Under the pieces are notes generated by a model that was given only the letters and a program-made list of their open reading frames with translations, did not search any database and was not told the origin of the DNA. This document shows, in pieces, positions 34,634-43,206 of a DNA stretch of 51,028 nt. This DNA comes from Gemmataceae bacterium (GTDB lineage Bacteria > Planctomycetota > Planctomycetia > Gemmatales > Gemmataceae): the NCBI GenBank assembly GCA_019748295.1, contig JAIEPT010000326.1:1-51028 (forward strand), in the 5' to 3' direction. Made by a program: the position numbers and the translations under genes. The first letter of the stretch is position 1. Each line of letters starts with the position of its first letter.

Positions 34634-35737
34634 TTATGCGGATTGGCTGCTCTCGCGAGCCAGCAGTCGGCCGGGGACGAGCACTCGCACGGGAGGGCGG
34701 TTCGGCTCCTCGATGCGGTGACGCAGCGAACGCACGCACTGGCGGGCCAATTCCTCAACCGGGAATTCGTAGGTCGAAACTCCGAACGAGAAGACGTTGC
34801 CCACGGGGAGGTTGTCGAAGCCGACGACCGCCAGTTGCTCCGGCACGCGGACGCCGCGTTTGAAGCATTCGAGGATGATCCCCATCGCAACGTAGTCTTG
34901 GTAGCAGACGACGCCGTCCGCCTTCATGTCGATAAGCCGCTCCGCCAACTCCATGCACGCTTCCCGGAAGGGGAGGGCGGGGGATTGTCGAAGCACGGCC
35001 GGAACGAGCGGCGCATCGCTTTCGAGGCGCGAAAGCTCATGCAAGTAGCCGGCAACGCGGTCGAAATGGCTGCTTACGGAGGAACCCGCAACGAAGGCGA
35101 TGCGTCGGCGACCCGATTCCAGCAGATGCTGGGTGACCGCTCGCCCCGCTTCGAGATCGTCGGAACTGACGAGGTCGCGTTGCAGCGGACGGCGATCGCC
35201 GGGGAGATTTCGCTGGTAAAGAATCGTCGGTAGGCCGGCTTCATCGCACGCTGCAAGAAACGCTTCGTCTTGCTTCAGGCGAGTCTCGCCGGTACGCGAC
35301 GGCAGAAAAACCACCCCTTCGATGCCCGCCTCTTTCGCTTTGCGGACTTCCTTTTCGAGGTCGGCCGCTGTGGCATCGTTAGGCCAAGGAAACGCGTCGT
35401 TGAGGAAGCGGACGCCGAGATTCGTATCCAGCGAGTCGAAACCCGAATGAGCAACGCGAACGCTCGCTTCATGCCACGGCCCCGGGGTGATTCGGAGCAC
35501 GAGGCCCAATTTTTGCCTGCTGCTTTCGCGATCGACGACGTAGGCTCCGGATCGCTCGACCGTCTGGACGAGACCCTTATCGCAAAGAACTTGAAGGGCA
35601 CGCGACGCCGTGACGATCGAGATGCTGTATTCCTTGGCGATGGCGCGGACGCTCGGGACTTGCCTTCCCCAGATCCCGGTCGCGATCTTTTGTTCCAGTA
35701 CTTCAGCGACTTGGATGTATTTCGGCGCGTCGGCCAT
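34634..35737 (-). CDS. GntR-type DNA-binding domain fused to a LacI-type sugar-binding domain
   Basis: 367 residues from the ATG at 35737 (an ATG at 35782 is also in frame; neither has a clear ribosome site). Residues 3-70 are a winged helix of the GntR family: PKYIQVAEVLEQKIATGIWG, VPSVRAIAKEYSISIVTASR, ALQVLCDKGLVQTVERSGAY. Residues 80-360 are a periplasmic-binding-like fold: GVVFLPSR, ESGRRRIAFVAGSS, DGVVCYQDYVAMGIILECF, LAVVGFDNLPVGNVFSFGVS and a closing VRVLVPGRLLARES. Such AraR-like hybrids respond to sugars. No sugar gene is adjacent, so its target lies elsewhere. Confidence 0.9.
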   Translation of the reverse strand: MADAPKYIQVAEVLEQKIATGIWGRQVPSVRAIAKEYSISIVTASRALQVLCDKGLVQTVERSGAYVVDRESSRQKLGLVLRITPGPWHEASVRVAHSGFDSLDTNLGVRFLNDAFPWPNDATAADLEKEVRKAKEAGIEGVVFLPSRTGETRLKQDEAFLAACDEAGLPTILYQRNLPGDRRPLQRDLVSSDDLEAGRAVTQHLLESGRRRIAFVAGSSVSSHFDRVAGYLHELSRLESDAPLVPAVLRQSPALPFREACMELAERLIDMKADGVVCYQDYVAMGIILECFKRGVRVPEQLAVVGFDNLPVGNVFSFGVSTYEFPVEELARQCVRSLRHRIEEPNRPPVRVLVPGRLLARESSQSA

Positions 35738-35914
35738 GGCAGGGTGCGGCCCAAAGGGAGGTTGGCGGAAATAGACGTTCATGCGGGGCCGCCATGGTCT
35801 GTTTATTACGTGATACTTTCAAGACAATGCAAATATCGTGGCAAAACAACCAATTTTTCGAGAAAAGCTGTACTACAGCAGTTCGCAGATGAAGGTCGCG
35901 ACCAACGTCGAGTC

Positions 35915-36212
35915 CGGTAGGGAATGCCCTCCGTGGCGTACCGCTGGACTGGCCGCGTCCGAGCAGCTGCGTCCATCATCCGTGATCCCCCTTGCGGCTT
36001 AGCGATCCGCACCGTTGGGCGAGAGAAAGGCACCCTCACCCCAACCCTCTCCCGGAGGGAGAGGGAGGTAGACCATCTCCTGCCGCTCGCCTTAGTAGCG
36101 ATCCGCGGCGTCCGATCGTTAAGCCGCAAGCGGGGGAGGCGACTGCAATATGGACGACAAACCATCGGACGCGTCCAGTCCGGCGGAACGCCACGGAGGG
36201 CGTTCCCTACAG
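35915..36212. mobile_element. Nested palindromic element: three repeat families inside one another
   Basis: Outer arms (35915-35962 and 36166-36212) carry GCCCTCCGTGGCGTACCGC and the reverse GCCACGGAGGGCGTTCCC with CGGACGCGTCCAG. Inside are CTTGCGGCTTAGCGATCCGC (35990) and CGATCGTTAAGCCGCAAGCG (36114). Inside these again is one arm of the CTCTCCC family (CCCTCTCCCGGAGGGAGAGG, about 36044). No open frame. It occupies the gap between the divergent regulator and rluB. Confidence 0.75.
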
Positions 36213-36325
36213 GACGCGACGTTGGTCGCTACACCTATCTGCGAACCGCTCGAATACAGCCGCAAGGCGCCGGAGGCACAAACGGCTGCGGCGTCGAATC
36301 TTCGGGGTGTCCGTAGAATATCCTC

Positions 36326-37078
36326 ATGGAACGCATCAATAAGTTTTTGGCTCACGCAGGCCTCGGCTCTCGCCGACATTGCGAAGACCTTGTCCTGGCA
36401 GGCCGGGTGCGCATCGATGGCGAGCCGGTGCGCGATTTGGCGGTACGCGTTCGAGACGGCCAGGCCGTCACGGTGGACGGCAAGCCGATTGCGGCGGAGA
36501 AACACGTCTATTGGGCGGTGCACAAGCCGCGAGGCTACCTTTCCACGAATCGCGATCCCGCCGGCCGGCCACGCGCGATCGATCTTGTCTCTCATGTCGG
36601 CCAACGGATTTACACGGTAGGCCGGCTCGATGAGGACAGCGAAGGTCTGCTGATCATGACCAACGACGGCGACCTCGCCAACAAGCTCATGCACCCCAGA
36701 TACGGTGTCGAGAAGACTTACAACGTGCAGGTTGCAGGCTCGCCGACGCGCGAGGATCTCGCCAAGCTGACCGAGGGGATTTGGCTGAGCGAAGGGCGGG
36801 TCAAAGCCCGCAGCGCGAGGAAGTTCAAGTCTCAAGGACAGAGCGCTTGGCTGCGCATCGTGCTGGCCGAAGGGAAGAATCGCGAGGTTCGCCGAATGCT
36901 CGCCCGGCTGGGCCACAAAGTGATGCGGCTCATTCGCGTCGGCATGGGCCCGATCGAACTCGGAAAGCTGAAGGCGGGACGCAATCGGCCGCTCAACAAC
37001 GTTGAAGTGAAGAAGCTGCGCCGGCTTGCGGAATCGATCGTCGCCACGGAGAAAGCGGCGGAAGAAGGGTTGGAATGA
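36326..37078 (+). CDS. rluB: 23S rRNA pseudouridine synthase, RluB/RsuA family
   Basis: 250 residues. N-terminal S4 RNA-binding domain (MERINKFLAHAGLGSRRHCE, VRIDGEPVRDLAVRV), then the catalytic domain with KPRGYLSTNRDPAGRP, the active-site motif YTVGRLDEDSEGLLIMTNDG with Asp102, MHPRYGVEKTYNVQV, and the C-terminal EGKNREVRRMLARLGHKVMR and LIRVGMGPIELGKLKAG. These fit RluB, which makes pseudouridine in helix 80/89-region of 23S rRNA, though RsuA/RluE cannot be excluded. The stop overlaps the pyrK-type start as ATGA. Confidence 0.9.
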   Translation: MERINKFLAHAGLGSRRHCEDLVLAGRVRIDGEPVRDLAVRVRDGQAVTVDGKPIAAEKHVYWAVHKPRGYLSTNRDPAGRPRAIDLVSHVGQRIYTVGRLDEDSEGLLIMTNDGDLANKLMHPRYGVEKTYNVQVAGSPTREDLAKLTEGIWLSEGRVKARSARKFKSQGQSAWLRIVLAEGKNREVRRMLARLGHKVMRLIRVGMGPIELGKLKAGRNRPLNNVEVKKLRRLAESIVATEKAAEEGLE

Positions 37079-37932
37079 GCAACTTGGACCTGTCTTCCGG
37101 GAAGTCCGCAACGCTGCAACGCACCGCTCAGGTCGTCGAACATGTCCGCATGGCTCGCGATACCTATCGCATTCGCCTCGAACAGCCGGACCTTGCTCGC
37201 GTGATTCGGCCCGGCCAGTTCGTCATGTTACGACTTCCCGGCCGCCTCGATCCGCTCCTCGGCAGGCCGTTCGCGTTGTACGACACATTTCTTGACGCCC
37301 AAGGCGAACCCGCGGGGATCGACGTCGTCTACCTCGTGGTCGGGAAGATGACCGGCATTCTCAAGGATGTCGCCGTCAGTCAGTCGCTTGTGGTATGGGG
37401 CCCCCTTGGGCATCCGTTTCCCGACCCCGCGGGGGATCAAGACGTTGCACTGGTCGCAGGCGGAATCGGGCAGACGCCGTTCCTCGCTCACATTCGCGAA
37501 CTGCTCGGCACGCGCGGCTACGGGGGCCAACCAGTTCGACGACGCACCCGCCGCGTTCGCCTTTACTACGGCGTGCGCGACGCTGAACTGGCCGCGGGCG
37601 TGAAGGACTTCGAATCCGCCGGCGCCGAAGTGCATCTTGCCAGCAACGATGGCTCGATTGGTCACCGCGGTTTCGTCACCGAGTTGCTCGAATCGCATCC
37701 CGCGCCACAGCATCTTTTCGGCTGCGGCCCTGAACCGATGCTTCACGCACTTGCTAAGGTGGCGGAACGAATGCGGGTTCCCTGCCACGTCTCGCTCGAA
37801 ACGCCGATGGCCTGCGGAGTCGGCATTTGCTTCAGCTGCGTGACACGCGTTAAAACGGACGACGGGTGGGACTACCGACGCGTCTGCGTGGACGGCCCCA
37901 TCTTCGAGAGCCGTAAGCTCTGCTGGGAATGA
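37075..37932 (+). CDS. pyrK: Dihydroorotate dehydrogenase electron-transfer subunit
   Basis: 285 residues, close to the usual 260-ish. FAD-binding barrel with PGQFVMLRLPGRLDPLLGRP and FALYD; NAD-binding part with VALVAGGIGQTPFLAHIREL and LFGCGPEPMLHALAKV; then the [2Fe-2S] site Cys247, Cys252, Cys255 and Cys271 (METPMACGVGICFSC-type spacing, here LETPMACGVGICFSC). PyrK passes electrons from dihydroorotate dehydrogenase PyrD(B) to NAD+ in pyrimidine synthesis. No pyrD gene is adjacent. It overlaps rluB by 4 bases, so the two are translated from one message. Confidence 0.9.
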   Translation: MSNLDLSSGKSATLQRTAQVVEHVRMARDTYRIRLEQPDLARVIRPGQFVMLRLPGRLDPLLGRPFALYDTFLDAQGEPAGIDVVYLVVGKMTGILKDVAVSQSLVVWGPLGHPFPDPAGDQDVALVAGGIGQTPFLAHIRELLGTRGYGGQPVRRRTRRVRLYYGVRDAELAAGVKDFESAGAEVHLASNDGSIGHRGFVTELLESHPAPQHLFGCGPEPMLHALAKVAERMRVPCHVSLETPMACGVGICFSCVTRVKTDDGWDYRRVCVDGPIFESRKLCWE

Positions 37933-37978
37933 CGTTCGCCAAGCGATTCGTCTGAGGCGAGCGGCCGTAGATGATCTT

Positions 37979-38066
37979 GCTCTCTCTTCCTTCGGGAGAG
38001 GGCTGGGGCGAGGGGCTGGCTCAGCCATCGGACGCATTGGCCCTCATCCGGCGGGAGAGGGGAGAA
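37979..38066. repeat. CTCTCCC/GGGAGAGGG palindromic repeat (diverged)
   Basis: CTCTCTTCCTTCGGGAGAGG, CTGGGGCGAGGGGCTGGC, then GGCCCTCATCCGGCGGGAGA with GGGGAG. It separates the convergent pyrK-type and STAS genes. Confidence 0.65.
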
Positions 38067-38085
38067 AATGCAGACGCCCAGCGCG

Positions 38086-38463
38086 TTAACGCGTCGCGGC
38101 CTCAACCGACGCCAGGGCGGCGTCGCGGTCAGGTTCCATGTGGAAAAATCGCTCAAGGCCCGAGGTGCTGATCACATTGAGCGCCAGGGGCGGCACCGCG
38201 GCGAGGATGAGCTTGCCGCCGTTCGTCCCAAGCCGGCGGTGCAGGTTCAGCAATTTAGCCAGGAAAACGCTGTAGAGGCAGCCCGGTTCGCGCGGGCCAA
38301 GCACGAGGATCAGGTTGCGGCAACCGTCTTCATCGACGGGGCGAGCCAGTTCCGCCCCCATTTCATCGAGCGACACTTCGTCGTAGTCGCGACGCGTCAG
38401 CCGCACGATGGCCGTTTCGCCGACGCGTTCCACTTCCACATGGCGATAAGCTCGGTCCGACAT
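38086..38463 (-). CDS. STAS-domain (anti-anti-sigma-like) protein
   Basis: 125 residues from the ATG at 38463; longer frames upstream are unlikely. The domain starts HVEVERVGETAIVRLTRRDY and has the STAS core CRNLILVLGPREPGCLYSVF, AKLLNLHRRLGTNGGKLILA, VPPLALNVISTSGLERFFHM and DRDAALASVEAA. The usual site D/S-S-[ST] is C-L-Y-S here, with one Ser kept as the possible phosphorylation site. STAS proteins bind anti-sigma factors or other partners in phosphorylation-dependent switches. No kinase or sigma factor is adjacent. Confidence 0.82.
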   Translation of the reverse strand: MSDRAYRHVEVERVGETAIVRLTRRDYDEVSLDEMGAELARPVDEDGCRNLILVLGPREPGCLYSVFLAKLLNLHRRLGTNGGKLILAAVPPLALNVISTSGLERFFHMEPDRDAALASVEAATR

Positions 38464-38620
38464 GGCAGTTCTCGCTTGAGTTCCCGGTATTGTACGCGAC
38501 GTGTCCGACGAGTTGCAAATGCCGGATTTTTCAACGAATCGTGCGAATGTCGTTGCATGGTGGCAGGGCGGGCCTCTACACTCATTCCATCCACCCCGCT
38601 TGCATCGAAGGCCCATTTCC

Positions 38621-39517
38621 ATGCTGACTCGCCGCCAATTCGCCGGGACGCTTCTCGCCGGCGCCGCCGCGTCCACCCTTCGCGCCGATGGACTCGCCGG
38701 ACCTCGGTTGGCCGTTTCGACCTGGTCGTTTCACAACTATTTTCCGAACACGCGCTACGGCAATCCGCAGTTCAAGCTTGAGGAATGGCGGATCGAAGAC
38801 GTCATTCGCCGGGCTAAGCAGGACCTCGATATCGAAGCTTTCGAGGTTTCCTCCGCTCATCTCGCGTCGCAGGAAAACAAGTATCTGGACGACCTCAAGG
38901 AGTTCGCCCGGATGCAAAATTGCCGGCTCATTCATCTGAGCGACAACGTGCGTGGCCTGAACTTGGCTGCGCCCGATGCCCAAGCCCGCGAAGAAGCCGC
39001 GCGCACTTTCGAACGGCTGATCGGCGTCGCGCAACGGCTCGGCATTCCGAGCATGCGCGTGAACACCGGAACGCCCGATCCCAAAATGCAATGGGACATG
39101 GAGACGACGATCGCCAGCTACCGCCGGCTTTCGCGCTATGCGAAGGAACGCGGCGTCGAGATCGTCATCGAGAATCACTTCGGCATCTCGGCCGATCCGC
39201 GCAACGTCGTTCGCATCATCGAAGCGGTGAACGACAACATCAGCTCCTGCCCCGATTTCGGCCTCTTCCGCAACGACGAAGAACGCTGGACCGGATTGCC
39301 GCTCATGCTCCGCCATTGCAAGCGCATCGTGAGCGCGAAGTATCATGGGCTGGATAACGAGAACCGCCATGCGGCATTCGACCTGGAACGCTGCTGGCGG
39401 ATGATGCGCGAAGCGAAATTCACGGGCTACGCATCACTGGAGTACGAAGGCAACCTCGAACCGATGCCGCAACTGCGCCGCATGGCCCAACTGGCAAGGA
39501 AATGGCTGGCTGCCTGA
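38621..39517 (+). CDS. Tat-exported sugar-phosphate isomerase/epimerase-like protein
   Basis: 298 residues from the ATG at 38621, where the twin-arginine signal TRRQFAGTLLAGAAAST begins. The TIM-barrel AP-endonuclease-2 type fold is suggested by LAVSTWSFHNYFPN, DIEAFEVSSAHLASQENKYL, RMQNCRLIHLSDNV, IPSMRVNTGTPDP, VEIVIENHFGISADPRNVVR and TGYASLEYEGNLEP. Metal ligands would be the E (VIENHF), D/H and E residues. Similar exported proteins are abundant in planctomycetes; the reaction is not known. It is followed 49 bases later by a second protein of the same type. Confidence 0.85.
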   Translation: MLTRRQFAGTLLAGAAASTLRADGLAGPRLAVSTWSFHNYFPNTRYGNPQFKLEEWRIEDVIRRAKQDLDIEAFEVSSAHLASQENKYLDDLKEFARMQNCRLIHLSDNVRGLNLAAPDAQAREEAARTFERLIGVAQRLGIPSMRVNTGTPDPKMQWDMETTIASYRRLSRYAKERGVEIVIENHFGISADPRNVVRIIEAVNDNISSCPDFGLFRNDEERWTGLPLMLRHCKRIVSAKYHGLDNENRHAAFDLERCWRMMREAKFTGYASLEYEGNLEPMPQLRRMAQLARKWLAA

Positions 39518-39566
39518 GCCGAAAAGCGAAGAAACTGCGGATATTCTCCCCTACGAGGATCGATTC

Positions 39567-40505
39567 ATGTCCCTCACGCGACGACAGGTGCTTGGCGGTA
39601 TGGCAGCGACTGCAGTGACAGCATCGACGGCGACGGCCCAAAACCCGGCTCCGGCCAGGCCCGCGGATCCGTTCGTCTATTGCCTCAATACCAGCACGAT
39701 CCGCGGCCAAAACCTGCCGATCGCCGACGAAGTCGATCTCGCCGCGAAAGCAGGCTATCAGGCGATCGAGCCGTGGATCGGCGAACTGCAGACGTACGTC
39801 AAAAACGGCGGCGACCTTCGCGATCTCGCCAAGCGCATCTCGGATGCGGGCCTGCGCGTTCCGAGTGCGATCGGCTTCGCCGAGTGGATCGTCGATGATG
39901 AAGCGAAGCGCAAGCAGGGGTTGGAAAATGCTCGCCGCGACATGGACATGGTGCGAACCATCGGCGGCGCCCGCATCGCCGCTCCCCCTTCGGGCGCCAC
40001 CAATCAAAACGATCTCTCGCTCACGCGCGCGGCCGACCGCTACCGCGAACTGCTCGAAATCGGCGGCCGCATCGGCGTCACGCCTATGGTTGAAGTCTGG
40101 GGTTTCTCCCGGTCGCTAAGTCGGCTCGGCGAATGCGCCATGGTCGCGATTGAGGCGAAACATCCTCAAGCATGCATCTTGGCCGACGTCTATCATCTAC
40201 ATAAAGGCGGGTCGGGCTTCGAGGGCATCAAGCTCCTGAGCGCCGCGTCGATGCATGTCTTTCACATGAACGACTACCCGAATCAACCAGGGCGGACCGA
40301 GATCACCGACGCCCACCGCGTCTACCCCGGCGACGGCGTTGCGCCGCTGCCGAACCTGCTGCGTGAACTGCGCCAAACCGGCTTCCGCGGCGTCTTGTCG
40401 CTGGAGCTGTTCAATCGCGACTACTGGAAACAGGACCCGCTCGCCGTGGCCCGCACGGGCCTCGACAAGATGCGAGCGGTAGTGCGGGAGAGCCTGCAAA
40501 AGTAA
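39567..40505 (+). CDS. Second Tat-exported sugar-phosphate isomerase/epimerase-like protein
   Basis: 312 residues. Tat signal LTRRQVLGGMAATAVTASTA, then FVYCLNTSTIRGQNLPIADE, VDLAAKAGYQAIEPWIGELQ, RVPSAIGFAEWIV, IGGARIAAPPSGAT, VTPMVEVWGFSRSLSRLGEC, HPQACILADVYHLHKGGSGF, HVFHMNDYPNQPGR and FRGVLSLELFNRDYWKQDP. The layout matches the AP-endonuclease-2/xylose-isomerase-like barrel with D/H/E ligands. It is only loosely similar to the gene before it, so not a recent duplicate. They are probably co-transcribed and may act in carbohydrate breakdown. Confidence 0.87.
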   Translation: MSLTRRQVLGGMAATAVTASTATAQNPAPARPADPFVYCLNTSTIRGQNLPIADEVDLAAKAGYQAIEPWIGELQTYVKNGGDLRDLAKRISDAGLRVPSAIGFAEWIVDDEAKRKQGLENARRDMDMVRTIGGARIAAPPSGATNQNDLSLTRAADRYRELLEIGGRIGVTPMVEVWGFSRSLSRLGECAMVAIEAKHPQACILADVYHLHKGGSGFEGIKLLSAASMHVFHMNDYPNQPGRTEITDAHRVYPGDGVAPLPNLLRELRQTGFRGVLSLELFNRDYWKQDPLAVARTGLDKMRAVVRESLQK

Positions 40506-40532
40506 GCGCGTTGCTTGCGGTAATTGAATGTC

Positions 40533-40742
40533 CTGTAGGGAGCCCTCCGTGGCGTTCCGCCGGACTTGGCGCGTACATCCCACAAATTGCAAATTGCAAG
40601 TGCAGGTCTTCCGCTTGCGGCTTAGCGTTCGCGTGAACAAACCGAATCGCTAAGCCGCAATCGGTCGAGACGTGTCCCGTCGGGTTACGAACCATCGGAC
40701 GCGTCCAGTCCGGCGGAACGCCACGGAGGGCGTTCCCTACAG
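40533..40742. repeat. Nested palindromic element (GCCACGGAGGGCG family)
   Basis: Outer arms GAGCCCTCCGTGGCGTTCCG (left) and GCCACGGAGGGCGTTCCC (right, with CGGACGCGTCCAG) enclose an inner palindrome GTCTTCCGCTTGCGGCTTAG... and CTAAGCCGCAA. Same architecture as 35915-36212 but without the CTCTCCC arm. It lies between convergent genes. Confidence 0.75.
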
Positions 40743-40767
40743 CGCGCCATATCTCTGCGTCTTTTTT

Positions 40768-41943
40768 CTACTCCGGCCGGCTGGCGGCTTGAACGTCCAC
40801 GCGGCGGGCGGGGAGGCCCTGAAGCTGCGCCAGTCGGATCTGGGCGGATTCGGCTTGGCGGGTGCCGGGGAAGGACTGGACGACGCGTTGCAGGTAGAAT
40901 TCCGCACGCTGGGGTTGGCCCTTCTTCAGCAAGGTGTCGGCAAGCGCGAGATAGACGCCGCCGAGGCGGTCGCTAAGCGTGTCGGCGGCGGCCTGCATCC
41001 ACTCGGGATTCGCGCGAATTTCCGAGATCAGCACGAACGCGTCCTGGCCTTCGGTCATGTCGGAGTAACCCGCGACCAGCATCTCGCAACGGTCGAGGCA
41101 GAGCAAATATTCCTTCCCCTTGTAGAACTCGCGAGCCTGGGAGATCAACTCGGCGGCTCGCTTGAGGCGGGCGGCGTTCTTCTGCTCGGCGGTCTGCACA
41201 TTGGCGGCCTGGGCGCGGGCGATCGACGTCAGCATGTCGCTCGCTTCGCGAGACGCCTGAACGCCGGGGAACATGCTGATCGTCTCGGAGAGGAAGGCGA
41301 CCGCCTCCGCGGATTGGCCCTTCTCTTGCAAGTCCTTCGCCCTGGCGATGCGCTCGGCCGCCTTGCCTTCGATGAGTTGCAGCAACTTGTAGGCATCGAC
41401 GCCGACCGGGCGTCCCTTGCCTTCGTCCACGATCGATTTCAACGTATAGACCGCCCGGCCATATTCGCCTTGGCCGATCCATTTCTGAGCAAGGTTCAAA
41501 TCGCGGAGCATCCAGTCGGGAGCGGTCTGCGAAGCGCCGAGGCGCTGCAGCAGTTCGCTGAAGCGACTCGGTTCGCGGTAGCCGACTTCGGTCCCAAGAA
41601 TCTTGCCGTCCGGAGAGGCGAAGACAGTCGTGGGATAGCTGGCGATCTGAAGGGCGGCAGCGAGCTTCGTCTCGTTGGAGCCGTGGATCTTGAGCGGGAT
41701 GAACTTGTCGTTGAGCAACGCGACGATCTGCGGGTCCGCATACGTCGTCGTGTCCATCTTCACGCACCACGGACATGGGTCCGTGAAGAAGTCGATGACG
41801 AGCGGCTTGTTCTTTTCCTGCGATTCTTTGCGGGCCGTATGGTAATCGTTGCGCCAGGCGATCTTGTCCTGAGCGAACGCCTGCGACATCGCCAGGAGAG
41901 AGATGACGATCGCAAGAGCATGGATTCGGAATCGGCAAATCAT
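40768..41943 (-). CDS. Exported thioredoxin-fold protein with a TPR-like tail
   Basis: 391 residues from the ATG at 41943 (AGGAACC upstream; the in-frame extension to 42180 is repeat DNA). Signal peptide ALAIVISLLAMSQAFAQ. A thioredoxin-like domain (25-145) with KPLVIDFFTDPCPWCVKMD, active site CPWC, and the cis-Pro region ASYPTTVFASPDGKI. The rest (150-390) is helical with TPR-like repeats (NLAQKWIGQGEYGRAVYTLK, AQAREFYKGKEYLLCLDRC-like, LADTLLKKGQPQRAEFYLQR). It may reduce or isomerise periplasmic disulfides, relevant to Cys-rich exported proteins, but no direct link is shown. Confidence 0.85.
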   Translation of the reverse strand: MICRFRIHALAIVISLLAMSQAFAQDKIAWRNDYHTARKESQEKNKPLVIDFFTDPCPWCVKMDTTTYADPQIVALLNDKFIPLKIHGSNETKLAAALQIASYPTTVFASPDGKILGTEVGYREPSRFSELLQRLGASQTAPDWMLRDLNLAQKWIGQGEYGRAVYTLKSIVDEGKGRPVGVDAYKLLQLIEGKAAERIARAKDLQEKGQSAEAVAFLSETISMFPGVQASREASDMLTSIARAQAANVQTAEQKNAARLKRAAELISQAREFYKGKEYLLCLDRCEMLVAGYSDMTEGQDAFVLISEIRANPEWMQAAADTLSDRLGGVYLALADTLLKKGQPQRAEFYLQRVVQSFPGTRQAESAQIRLAQLQGLPARRVDVQAASRPE

Positions 41944-42042
41944 GCCAAGGTTCCTTTTTTTCACGGACTGACCCTCCTGGTAGGGAGCCCATGCCTCTCC
42001 AAGGCGCAGGCGCGGCCGCGATCGGCCGGGTGGTTCGTCATG

Positions 42043-42178
42043 TCTCTCTCCCTTTGGGAGAGGAGGCAATCCTGATCCCTCTCCCTTTGGGAGAGGGTTG
42101 GGGTGAGGGTGCATTTCCCGCGAAGGTTCGCGGTGTTCGCCCTCACCCCCAACCCCTCTCCCGGAGGGAGAGGGGAGC
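42043..42178. repeat. CTCTCCC/GGGAGAGGG palindromic repeat, with a duplicated left arm
   Basis: CTCTCCCTTTGGGAGAGGAG, GCAATCCTGATC, then a second CCTCTCCCTTTGGGAGAGGG with TTGGGGTGAGGGTG. The right arm is CCCTCACCCCCAACCCCTCT and CCCGGAGGGAGAGGGGAG. It sits between the xer-type gene end and the thioredoxin-fold gene start. Confidence 0.7.
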
Positions 42179-42186
42179 AAATCGTT

Positions 42187-43101
42187 TCAGCGCGTCTTGG
42201 GAGCTTTCGCCCGCGGATGCGCCTTCTGATAACTTTCCTGCAGACGTGCGGTCGTCACATGGGTGTAGATCTGCGTCGTCGTCAAGCTGCGGTGTCCCAA
42301 CAGTTCCTGCACGCTTCGGATGTCGGCTCCATGGTCGAGCAGGTGGGTCGCGAAGCTGTGCCGCAAACTGTGCGGACTTGCTTTCGTGTCCAATCCCGCT
42401 CCAAGCCGATGCTTCGCTACCATCCGTCCCACGCTCCTCGTGGTGATGCGTGTGCCGTTCTTGTTGAGGAACAAGGCATCTTTCGCCCTGGCGGCGTTTC
42501 CAGCGATCAGCTCCTTGCGGGCGGCGATCCATTCCTTGATCGCCTCCAGAGCCTTGGCGCCGAAGAACACCAGCCGTTCCTTCTTTCCTTTGCCTCGAAC
42601 CGTGGCCACGCCGTCGTCGAAATCGAAGTCAGCCAGGTTCAGGCCGACCAGTTCGCTGACGCGGAGCCCGCCCGAGTAAAGCGTCTCCAGGATCGCTCGA
42701 TCGCGGACGCCGAGTGCCGAGTCGTCGGTCGGAGCCGCGAGAAGCTGGTCCATTTGCTTCTCAGGCAGATACTTGGGCAACCGCTTGTCCTGCTTCGGCC
42801 CTCGCAATCCCTCGGCCGGGCTTGTCGTCAGCACGCCGCGCCGGCATAGAAACCGAAACAGCGAGCGGATGGCGGCGATCCGGCGCGCGATGGTCGTCTT
42901 GGCATACTGCTGATCGTGCAGGTACACCAGGAAGCCGCGAAGGTGTCGGGCGGTGACTTGTTCGGGTCGCATCTCCTTGTTCAGCGTCTTCAGATACTCG
43001 ATCGCCTGATTCAAATCCTCGCGATACGATTTGATCGTGTGCTCGGAAGAATTCTTCTCCAGCGCCAGGTGCTTCAGGAATTCCGCCACCGCTTCGTTCA
43101 T
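42187..43101 (-). CDS. Tyrosine recombinase of the XerC/XerD type
   Basis: 304 residues, the normal Xer length. N-terminal SAM-like domain (FLKHLALEKNSSEHTIKSYR, KTTIARRIAAIRSLFRFLCR). The catalytic residues are Arg147 (YSGGLRVSELVGLNL), Lys171 (VRGKGKKERLV), His244 and Arg247 (ASPHSLRHSFATHLLDHGAD), His270 (LLGHRSLTTTQIYTHV) and Tyr279. All are present, so it should resolve chromosome dimers at dif. XerC and XerD cannot be told apart here. It is preceded on the same strand by a small conserved gene, with a palindrome between. Confidence 0.9.
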   Translation of the reverse strand: MNEAVAEFLKHLALEKNSSEHTIKSYREDLNQAIEYLKTLNKEMRPEQVTARHLRGFLVYLHDQQYAKTTIARRIAAIRSLFRFLCRRGVLTTSPAEGLRGPKQDKRLPKYLPEKQMDQLLAAPTDDSALGVRDRAILETLYSGGLRVSELVGLNLADFDFDDGVATVRGKGKKERLVFFGAKALEAIKEWIAARKELIAGNAARAKDALFLNKNGTRITTRSVGRMVAKHRLGAGLDTKASPHSLRHSFATHLLDHGADIRSVQELLGHRSLTTTQIYTHVTTARLQESYQKAHPRAKAPKTR

Positions 43102-43114
43102 CGTCGCGTTTTTT

Positions 43115-43196
43115 CCAAGCCCAGGGGCGACCGTAGGGAGCTCCTGGGCTTCTGATGCTATGAACCCAGGAGCTCGCTGCGCTCGCCCCTGGGCTT
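43115..43196. repeat. CCCAGGGGCGA-family palindrome
   Basis: CCAAGCCCAGGGGCGACCGT, GGAGCTCCTGGGC, then CCCAGGAGCTCGCTGCGCTC and GCCCCTGGGCTTT. It stands between the small gene and the recombinase gene, possibly attenuating the transcript. Confidence 0.75.
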
Positions 43197-43206
43197 TGAT
43201 GTCCCC

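Noticed and set aside
41944-42180. N-terminal extension of the thioredoxin-fold protein
   Set aside because: The extension is a translation of the CTCTCCC repeat; the signal peptide begins at 41943.
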